Below are positions 1-3,825 of a stretch of DNA of 7,516 bases, one piece after another (positions within the stretch are counted from its first letter, which is position 1; each line of letters begins with the position of its first letter). The stretch comes from Candidatus Liptonbacteria bacterium (GTDB lineage Bacteria; Patescibacteriota; Minisyncoccia; UBA6257; 2-01-FULL-56-20): the NCBI GenBank assembly GCA_016212635.1, contig JACRFR010000031.1, positions 1 to 7,516 of the forward strand, written 5' to 3'. The notes under the pieces were generated by a model. The model saw only the letters and a program-made list of their open reading frames with translations. It was not told the DNA's origin and made no database searches. The position numbers were made by a program, and so were the translations under genes.

Positions 1-22
1 AATTCGTTTGGAAAAATGGGGG

Positions 23-83
23 GAACTCAGTGGGACGCGCGTCGCGCGTCCCACATTCTGGCTTTGAAAAAGCCGTTGAGTTC
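23..83. repeat. Branched palindrome (three-way junction) at the truncated gene end
   Basis: Three nested inverted repeats are visible. The outer stem is GAACTCA (23-29) with TGAGTTC (77-83). Inside it are a GC-rich palindrome with 12-bp perfect arms and one central base (30-41 and 43-54) and a small hairpin GGCTTT/AAAGCC (60-65 and 69-74). Together they can fold as a three-way junction in DNA or RNA. It overlaps the last codons and stop of the truncated ORF, so it is either the 3' hairpin of that gene or an inserted palindromic element. Confidence 0.7.
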
Positions 84-314
84 TGTTTTGGTGGGTATAG
101 GTTGGATCTGAAACAAAGGACCGGTCGGCGCGTCTCGGATCGGATTACCGACCCTACCCGCCACTTTCATAAGTTCCACTTCCTCCTTATTATTTTGCGA
201 AAAAATACAAGCATAATTTACTCGCGCGTTTTTCGCGCCGGCGCGCTTGTCTTTCAAGGCCCTGGCGTTCGCGACGATCTCCTGGATTTTTCGTATCAAT
301 TCTTGGAAACTCAT
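27..314 (-). CDS. Truncated conserved hypothetical protein, N-terminal part only (95 aa)
   Basis: The N-terminus reads like the start of a soluble conserved protein: an amphipathic helix (residues 1-25), then motifs ARVNYACIFSQ (about 30-40) and TGPLFQIQP (about 64-72). From memory this combination occurs in an uncharacterised family found in Parcubacteria, whose members are about 150 aa; I could not check this. Here the family-like sequence stops near residue 76 and the tail (NGFFKARMWDARRASH) is encoded by a hairpin and a GC-rich palindrome, with the stop codon lying in the outer stem of the same structure. This suggests a gene cut by a palindromic insertion or rearrangement; the missing half may lie left of the window. 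A perfect TATAAT sits on the minus strand at 338-343, 23 nt before the ATG, with no convincing -35. No ribosome binding site is evident. Function unknown. Confidence 0.5.
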   Translation of the reverse strand: MSFQELIRKIQEIVANARALKDKRAGAKNARVNYACIFSQNNKEEVELMKVAGRVGNPIRDAPTGPLFQIQPIPTKTELNGFFKARMWDARRASH

Positions 315-387
315 TTTAGAGTATGGTCGGTGTTCGCATTATATTATTTCCCACCCTGTTTTTCTAGACAGAGAGTTCATTTCGGCT

Positions 388-429
388 AATTCTTATTCTA
401 TTGTTCTTGAGAACAATAGAATAAGAATT
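388..429. repeat. Compact 42-bp palindrome, 20-bp arms, 2-nt loop
   Basis: Perfect 20-bp inverted repeat (388-407 and 410-429) around the dinucleotide TG. It is AT-rich and lies in the 208-bp gap between mutM and the truncated gene, with mutM transcription pointing into it. There is no T-tract after either arm, so a standard intrinsic terminator is not supported, although an mRNA 3' hairpin is possible. Confidence 0.85.
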
Positions 430-475
430 TCGTTTAGTCCCAGTCAGACGGGATTGCTATTGGCGGCATTTAGGA

Positions 476-515
476 TACGACATTCTCACTTTCTTAAGAA
501 AGTGAGAATGTCGTA
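476..515. repeat. Perfect 40-bp palindrome just downstream of mutM
   Basis: A completely self-complementary 40-bp sequence (20-bp arms, no spacer, centre TTCTT|AAGAA), ending 7 nt beyond the mutM stop codon on the minus strand. Its sequence is unrelated to the 388-429 palindrome although size and geometry match. The position suggests an mRNA 3' end structure; a T-tract is lacking. Confidence 0.85.
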
Positions 516-522
516 AAGAAAG

Positions 523-1485
523 CTATTGTTGGCAATTCCGGCAGTAGACTGTGGTGCGGTTCGCGACCTTGGTCGCACATAGAACACTAGAACATTTATA
601 ACACTTCTGCTTCCCTCTCCCGTAAACCTTGTGTTCCCGCGCGTAGTTGCCGCGGGAGCCGTCCGCTAGGCGGTAAGTTGCGACCGAAGAGCCGCCGAGT
701 TTGATGGCCCGCGACAAGATTTTTTGAATAGCTTGGTAAAGCCGTTTGGTTTCCGTGGGAGTGAGCGTGTTCGCGCGTCGGGTGGGCCGGATGCCGGCCG
801 CGAAACAGACCTCATCGCAGTAGATATTACCCAGGCCGGTTACGACGGATTGATTCATCAGTACCGTCTTGAGCTTACTACTCTTACCGCGCAGTGCCCG
901 GCGTAGATATTCCGCCGTGAATTTTCGATCGAATGGCTCCAGGCCGAGGTCCGCGAAATGATTCGCGTGTTCAAAAGTAGCAATGTCCGGGTAGGCGAGC
1001 AGGTAACCAAACTTGCGCGTGTCGTTGTAAAAAAGAACGCCCTTGGTCAATTCGAAAATCACGCAGGTATGCTTATTCGGCAGTATATGTTCCGAGATCT
1101 CGATCGGATGACCACCCATGACTAGCGAAGAGCGAAGAGGGATGAGCGATGAGAGGGGGCCCCTATTAATATTTTCTCCTCGCTCCTCGCTCCTCGCTCC
1201 TCGCTTTTGGCACACCAGCTGCCCGGTCATTTTGAGGTGGACCAAAAGTACCGCACCGGAGCGAAAACGGAAAATGAGATTCTTGGCGCGGCGTTCGATG
1301 CCCGCGATACGCTGGCCAGTCAGGATTTTGATAAAAGCGGCGGTCTTGGCGCGAGAGGCGCGGCGCAGGTTGCCCCGGCCGGAAACAAGTTTGGGTTCGG
1401 AGATGGCGACCCGCTTAATTTTCTGGCCGACCAAATATTTGGCGAGTCCGCGGCGCAAAGCTTCAACTTCGGGCAGTTCGGGCAT
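523..1485 (-). CDS. mutM: Formamidopyrimidine-DNA glycosylase (Fpg/MutM)
   Basis: Bifunctional DNA glycosylase/AP lyase of base excision repair, removing 8-oxoguanine and ring-opened purines. The N-terminus MPELPEVE gives the catalytic Pro2 and Glu3. RRAK (65-68) holds the conserved N-domain lysine and HLKMTGQL is at 83-90. YNDTRKFG is at 153-160. The helix-two-turn-helix region MNQSVVTGLGNIYCDE is at 210-225. A C-terminal zinc finger has C295-x2-C298 and C315-x2-C318, with Arg310 at the lesion-recognition position. All key residues are present, so the enzyme is probably active. At 320 aa it is longer than usual (about 270-290) because residues 94-121 are an Arg/Ser/Glu-rich insert encoded by a 7-nt repeat hairpin, lying in the loop between MTGQL and GGHPI. 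No Shine-Dalgarno sequence is evident; a second copy of the repeat occupies the upstream region. Confidence 0.96.
   Translation of the reverse strand: MPELPEVEALRRGLAKYLVGQKIKRVAISEPKLVSGRGNLRRASRAKTAAFIKILTGQRIAGIERRAKNLIFRFRSGAVLLVHLKMTGQLVCQKRGARSEERGENINRGPLSSLIPLRSSLVMGGHPIEISEHILPNKHTCVIFELTKGVLFYNDTRKFGYLLAYPDIATFEHANHFADLGLEPFDRKFTAEYLRRALRGKSSKLKTVLMNQSVVTGLGNIYCDEVCFAAGIRPTRRANTLTPTETKRLYQAIQKILSRAIKLGGSSVATYRLADGSRGNYAREHKVYGRGKQKCYKCSSVLCATKVANRTTVYCRNCQQ
1124..1205. repeat. 7-nt tandem repeats in inverted arms, inside mutM
   Basis: The left arm (1124-1155) consists of degenerate AGCGAAG/AGCGATG units. The right arm (1176-1205) consists of four clean CTCCTCG/AGCGAGG units in the opposite orientation. 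The centre contains GGGGCCCC (1156-1163) and an AT-rich tract. The arms can pair as a long imperfect hairpin. The element lies within mutM without breaking the frame and encodes peptides of the GARSEERG and LSSLIPLRSSL type. Confidence 0.8.
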
Positions 1486-1495
1486 GGGAAAAAGT

Positions 1496-1525
1496 GATGA
1501 GCGAAGAGGGAAGAGCGAAGAGCGG
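1496..1525. repeat. Second copy of the AGCGAAG 7-nt repeat, upstream of mutM
   Basis: Units AGCGAAG, AGGGAAG and AGCGAAG follow GATG, matching the left arm of the repeat inside mutM in sequence and orientation. It begins 11 nt upstream of the mutM start codon, so it would form the mutM mRNA leader. No inverted partner arm is seen here. Confidence 0.65.
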
Positions 1526-1577
1526 CAGATGCGGCGGCCGTTGCTATCTGATTTGATAACTTACCGGTCTGGATTAG

Positions 1578-1807
1578 CTACTCCAGCGCTTGCGTAAAAT
1601 CTTCCACCGGGATATTGATGTCCCGGAGAATGGCGCGCAGGGTGCCGCGGGAATATCCTTGCCTGCGTGGCGGGCGACCACAGTGCGCCGGCCGTCGGGA
1701 TGTTTAAAAACCAAGTGCGAGCTGCCATGCTCGGGATGTTCCAAAAAACCAAGCCTCCGAAGCGCCTGCATCAGCTGGCGATCATTAATTACCGGCAGTT
1801 TTGGCAT
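1578..1807 (-). pseudogene. hicA: HicA toxin, frameshifted near residue 53
   Basis: HicA toxins are small double-stranded-RNA-binding-fold mRNA interferases. The first 53 residues fit: LRRLGFLEHPEHGSSHLVFKHPDGR, then TVVARHAGKDIP, with the presumed catalytic His31 in the GSSH motif. After DIP (codon at 1649-1651) the frame leaves the family and gives an unrelated tail ending at 1574. Restoring one base around 1641-1651 gives RGTLRAILRDINIPVEDF and then TQALE, the normal HicA C-terminus, ending in TAG at 1578-1580. So there is a single-base deletion or a sequencing/assembly error. The gene follows hicB after an 8-nt gap and is presumably co-transcribed. The frameshift leaves the catalytic part readable but removes the last secondary structure, so the toxin is likely inactive. 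Confidence 0.85.
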
Positions 1808-1815
1808 GGCGTTAG

Positions 1816-2046
1816 CTAAGCCGCCAAAGCAAGAGTTTTCACCACTTCCACTCCCACGTCCTCGGGAACCGGTTCGCCGTCCGCCTGTAAACTGCGCACG
1901 TATACGCTCATGGCATCCCGAATATTGCGCCGGGCTTCTTCGAAGGTTTCACCCCGGGTGTGACAGCCCGGCAGGGCCGGCACAAAGGCGTGGAAAGTGT
2001 TATTTTCGTCGGGTTCGATGATGACCCGGTAGGAATTTTGTTTCAT
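1816..2046 (-). CDS. hicB: HicB-type antitoxin
   Basis: A 76-aa protein with the partial RNase H-like fold signature of HicB: YRVIIEPDENNTFHAFVPALPGCHTRGETFEEA followed by an amphipathic helix (NIRDAMSVYVRSLQADGEPVPED). HicB neutralises the HicA mRNA interferase and usually represses its own operon. This is the short form, without an obvious separate C-terminal DNA-binding domain. It precedes hicA by 8 nt, the hicBA order rather than hicAB. The antitoxin is intact while the toxin is frameshifted. Its promoter has a consensus TTGACA and a -10 only 6 nt before the ATG, so the mRNA may be leaderless. A MITE-like element lies directly upstream of that promoter. Confidence 0.9.
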   Translation of the reverse strand: MKQNSYRVIIEPDENNTFHAFVPALPGCHTRGETFEEARRNIRDAMSVYVRSLQADGEPVPEDVGVEVVKTLALAA

Positions 2047-2052
2047 ATTGTT

Positions 2053-2080
2053 ATGTTACACCCGCCTCAAGCGGTGTCAA
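2053..2080 (-). promoter_or_regulatory. hicBA promoter (TTGACA-N16-TAACAT)
   Basis: On the minus strand a perfect -35 TTGACA (2075-2080) is followed after 16 nt by TAACAT (2053-2058). Only 6 nt separate the -10 from the hicB ATG, so transcription should start at or next to the A of ATG. The spacer holds an imperfect inverted repeat (CACCGC and GCGGGTG) that could be the HicB operator. The left direct repeat of the adjacent insertion (2079-2088) overlaps the first bases of the -35. Confidence 0.6.
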
Positions 2081-2229
2081 TTCTGTGCGGCGCTGTTCGA
2101 AAACCCCAGGTTTGTCATTCCGGCGAAAGCCGGAATCCAGGTTTTCTTAGTCACTGGATCCCGGGTCAAGCCCGGGATGACACTCAGCAAGCGGTGGAAT
2201 CAATGTTTTCGAACAGCGCAATTCTGTGC
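2079..2229. mobile_element. MITE-like insertion with 15-bp TIRs and 10-bp direct repeats
   Basis: The terminal inverted repeat GCGCTGTTCGAAAAC (2090-2104) has an exact inverted copy at 2205-2219. Immediately outside both ends is the direct repeat AATTCTGTGC (2079-2088 and 2220-2229), as expected for a target-site duplication; a neighbouring C extends it to 11 bp. The element is about 131 bp (2089-2219) and encodes no protein. Its core is a REP-type double hairpin. One extra G (2089) precedes the left TIR, so the exact boundary is uncertain by one base. A separate 9-bp direct repeat CAAGCGGTG occurs at 2068-2076 and 2188-2196. Confidence 0.75.
2113..2182. repeat. REP-type double hairpin, copy 1
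   Basis: Hairpin 1 is ATTCCGGC-GAAA-GCCGGAAT (2117-2136) with a GNRA loop. Hairpin 2 is ATCCCGGG-TCAAG-CCCGGGAT (2158-2178). They are flanked by TGTCAT (2113-2118) and ATGACA (2177-2182), and joined by ATCCA, a 14-nt spacer and CTGGAT. This GTCAT-stem-ATCCA arrangement is a widespread bacterial intergenic repeat type and resembles the dRS3 repeats of Neisseria in its ATTCC...GGAAT core. Confidence 0.8.
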
Positions 2230-2239
2230 CCAGATAAAG

Positions 2240-2383
2240 CTATTCCACTCCCAGCTTCTTCAGCTCGGTAAAAAGTTGGGGATTGTTTTCGAATCGAATC
2301 GCTGCTGCGAAACCCAAGCTCATAGGAGTGGCTAAATTTTTCTCCTCGTCATCATATTGTGTGGGGGGCGATAGGGGACTCAA
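2240..2383 (-). CDS. Small unrecognised ORF downstream of the YafQ-like toxin
   Basis: This open frame encodes up to 47 aa from a TTG at 2381-2383, 4 nt after the toxin stop codon, to a TAG at 2240-2242. It reads as ordinary protein: DDEEKNLATPMSL, then GFAAAIRFENNPQLFTELKK ending LGVE. An internal ATG (first base 2323) would give 27 aa and has a purine-rich GAGGAG 8-13 nt upstream. It could be a third gene of the toxin-antitoxin operon, or the C-terminal remnant of a larger gene lost when the toxin-antitoxin pair arrived. It ends 10 bp before the MITE-like insertion. I do not recognise the family. Confidence 0.4.
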   Translation of the reverse strand: MSPLSPPTQYDDEEKNLATPMSLGFAAAIRFENNPQLFTELKKLGVE

Positions 2384-2387
2384 TCAG

Positions 2388-2651
2388 CTATCTGCCGTAA
2401 AGCTGATGGTGAGTGCCGATGGTTACAAAAATGCAAATCTCGCCGGGCAGGTGCTTATAAATTGCCCGCAGGTCGCCGCCGATGTTTATGCTTCGATAGC
2501 CGCCGTACCTGCCCGCGAGAGGATGGTTGTTTAAGATGGGGTCAAATGGGTCGGCTGAAAATAGCCGCAATCTTTCTCGAAACCTGGTTTTCTCCGTCAG
2601 TTTCAGCTGGCGGTAGGTTTTAACGAAGTCCCGATGAAAGACAAGCTTCAT
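2388..2651 (-). CDS. yafQ: YafQ-type mRNA interferase toxin (RelE/ParE superfamily)
   Basis: An 87-aa type II toxin of the RelE fold, YafQ branch; such toxins cleave mRNA on the ribosome. Diagnostic sequence is HPLAGRYGGYRSINIGGDLR (43-62) followed by AIYK, then TIGTHHQLYG (77-86). His43, Asp60 and His81/His82 align with the residue types important in E. coli YafQ, so the catalytic set looks complete. The ATG overlaps the antitoxin stop codon in an ATGA (2648-2651), giving translational coupling. The start is fixed by this overlap and by the typical N-terminus MKLVFHRDFVK. It is regulated with the antitoxin from the promoter near 2950. Confidence 0.93.
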   Translation of the reverse strand: MKLVFHRDFVKTYRQLKLTEKTRFRERLRLFSADPFDPILNNHPLAGRYGGYRSINIGGDLRAIYKHLPGEICIFVTIGTHHQLYGR

Positions 2652-2926
2652 CGATCATCCAGATATTCCAGGGCTTCCTCCGCCGAAGAGAAGATGGGGG
2701 AGAGGTTATGCTTACGGACAATGTCCGTTTCCATTCGGCCGAGCAGCAGCTCCAATCCTCGGGACATTCGAGGCACAGCGGAAAAATTCACCGCGCGGTT
2801 GCGGATAAAATCTTTGAGTTGAGCATTGACGATGACGCTTAAAGGCAGGCCCAGCTCCGCCGCTATTTTTTTAGCGGCCGCCTTGACTTCCCGGTCGGTT
2901 TTGATATTTAGGATTGTTTTGCTCAT
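2648..2926 (-). CDS. dinJ: RelB/DinJ-family antitoxin
   Basis: A 92-aa antitoxin, partner of the overlapping YafQ-like toxin. The N-terminal ribbon-helix-helix DNA-binding domain is MSKTILNIKTDREVK followed by AAAKKIAAELGLPLSVIVNA (to about residue 35). The C-terminal part (SPIFSSAEEALEYLDDR) is the usual toxin-wrapping segment of this family. The frame stays open upstream to an ATG at 2962, but the start at 2926 is preferred: the family begins at MxKTxLNIKTD, and the longer form would run through the promoter and operator. The gene is predicted to autorepress its operon through a 24-bp palindrome centred on the -10 region. The -10 lies 8 nt before the ATG, so the mRNA is likely leaderless or nearly so. 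Confidence 0.92.
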   Translation of the reverse strand: MSKTILNIKTDREVKAAAKKIAAELGLPLSVIVNAQLKDFIRNRAVNFSAVPRMSRGLELLLGRMETDIVRKHNLSPIFSSAEEALEYLDDR

Positions 2927-2927
2927 A

Positions 2928-2962
2928 TAACCATAGTATATACAACGGTTAACATAGGTCAA
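2928..2962 (-). promoter_or_regulatory. Promoter and palindromic operator of the DinJ-YafQ operon
   Basis: The minus strand carries TTGACC (2957-2962), a 16-nt spacer and TATACT (2935-2940). A 24-bp pseudo-palindrome (2928-2951) covers the -10: outer half-sites TAACC/GGTTA around a symmetric centre GTATATAC, with 10 of 12 base pairs symmetric. This is the expected site for ribbon-helix-helix autorepression. The transcript would begin within a few bases of the ATG at 2926. Confidence 0.72.
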
Positions 2963-2977
2963 GGACTAAAATTTAAA

Positions 2978-3544
2978 CTAAAACTTGGCCAGTTTCTGCA
3001 TAGCGATGTAGGTTAAACTCTTTCTAACGATCTCCCCGGGGCCAATGCCCAAAGATCGGGTGAGTTCGGCCAGTTTTTGATGAGCCTCTGTCCGCTGGCT
3101 CTTGCGGGCATTCATTTCTATTTCCAATCCTTCGCCCATGCCCTGGATGGAGTCGAAGCAAAACTTGGCTCCACGGTAGTAATAGATCAACCGCCGTTTT
3201 CGGACCATCAGAAATTCTTTGAAACCAATATCCGAAAGAATGGCACGCATTTCCTTGGTGTTTGTGAGGTCGATCTCGTGTTCGTGGCAGAAGGCATGGT
3301 TCTTGCCGTCCACGGGTGATTTGCATTCCAGCGCGGAGACGGTCCGGCCGCTGTATAAATCTTTACTTTCCCGGATACGCAGGGCGAATCCGGTCTGATC
3401 GGTCGAGGCCTGCCGGATATTCTTCGCGCGTTTCGGGCAGAACCAGTAGTCGATTAGCTTTGCGGCGCCAACTGCCCGTGCGCCGCGGGCGATAAGCGCG
3501 GTCTCGACTCGCTTGCGATTGGCGAGCAATATTCGGATTTCCAC
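2978..3544 (-). CDS. CYTH-domain protein (class IV adenylate cyclase / triphosphate tunnel family)
   Basis: CYTH proteins form a beta-barrel tunnel that binds triphosphates with metal ions; members include CyaB adenylate cyclases and thiamine/inorganic triphosphatases. Visible elements are the N-terminal EIR, FALRIRE (about 53-59), ALECKSP (about 70-76), HEIDLTN (about 88-94), a basic KRRLIYYY (about 115-122) and CFDSIQGMGEGLEIEM (about 128-143), matching the family's D-x-hydrophobic-x2-hG-x-ExE strand. Length (188 aa) fits. The start given is GTG. However, the in-frame codons just upstream read CTG ATT GAG GTG GAA ATC CGA, which would restore the signature ExExK/R as EVEIR, so the true start may be CTG at 3551-3553. 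A possible promoter, TGGACG-N16-TAAAAT, spans 3562-3589. Substrate cannot be predicted. Confidence 0.87.
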   Translation of the reverse strand: MEIRILLANRKRVETALIARGARAVGAAKLIDYWFCPKRAKNIRQASTDQTGFALRIRESKDLYSGRTVSALECKSPVDGKNHAFCHEHEIDLTNTKEMRAILSDIGFKEFLMVRKRRLIYYYRGAKFCFDSIQGMGEGLEIEMNARKSQRTEAHQKLAELTRSLGIGPGEIVRKSLTYIAMQKLAKF

Positions 3545-3561
3545 CTCAATCAGTTTGGACC

Positions 3562-3589
3562 ATTTTAACCAATTCTCGCAGACCGTCCA
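3562..3589 (-). promoter_or_regulatory. Possible promoter of the CYTH gene
   Basis: The minus strand has TGGACG (3584-3589), a 16-nt spacer and TAAAAT (3562-3567). The -10 ends 8 nt before the candidate CTG start at 3553 and 17 nt before the GTG at 3544. The -35 is a weak 4/6 match. The 16-nt spacer and short leader repeat the pattern seen at both toxin-antitoxin promoters. Confidence 0.35.
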
Positions 3590-3605
3590 CTATCGCTCCC
3601 CGAAG

Positions 3606-3823
3606 AACCGGGCTTCTTTCTCCCGGTTAACACTTTTTGCGACCGCAAAAAGTGTTAACCGGTCGCCCTGAAACGATATTCAGTCGTTTCGGGCGGGTGC
3701 CCGTAGGGCGGAGGATTAATTCCTCCTTTCTTAAAGGAGGTGGTCCGACTCGAGTCGGACCGGAGGATTTGTAGAAATCCCTCCCTCCGATTTGAATCGG
3801 AGTACTCCCTTTACCAAAGGGAG
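3606..3823. repeat. Chain of seven to eight hairpins downstream of the helicase gene
   Basis: Successive inverted repeats with different sequences: 3606-3628 (AACCGGG/CCCGGTT, alternative to the next); 3623-3662 (19-bp perfect arms, loop AC); 3664-3695 (CGCCC-GAAACGA, one bulge); 3694-3709 (small, CGGG/CCCG or GCCC/GGGC); 3710-3726 (GGAGGA/TCCTCC) sharing an arm with 3722-3740 (CCTCCTTT/AAAGGAGG, loop CTT); 3742-3761 (20-bp perfect palindrome centred on CTCGAG); 3762-3784 (GGAGGATTT with one bulge); 3785-3802 (CTCCGATT/AATCGGAG, loop TG); 3805-3823 (CTCCCTTT/AAAGGGAG, loop ACC). The last lies 2 nt after the helicase stop codon. Almost no base in 3722-3823 lies outside a stem or loop. Confidence 0.85.
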
Positions 3824-3825
3824 AA

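Noticed and set aside
1118..1597. Plus-strand ORF of 159 codons antisense to mutM
   Set aside because: It is the shadow of mutM: its Arg/Ser/Glu-rich text comes from the 7-nt repeat and mutM codons read backwards, while mutM has full family motifs.
2648..2962. Longer antitoxin start at 2962
   Set aside because: The extra 12 residues would be encoded by the promoter and operator, and the family starts at the MSKTILNIKTD position.
3606..3823. CRISPR array or tandem-repeat locus
   Set aside because: The units are inverted repeats with different sequences; no conserved direct repeat with regular spacers is present and no cas gene is nearby.
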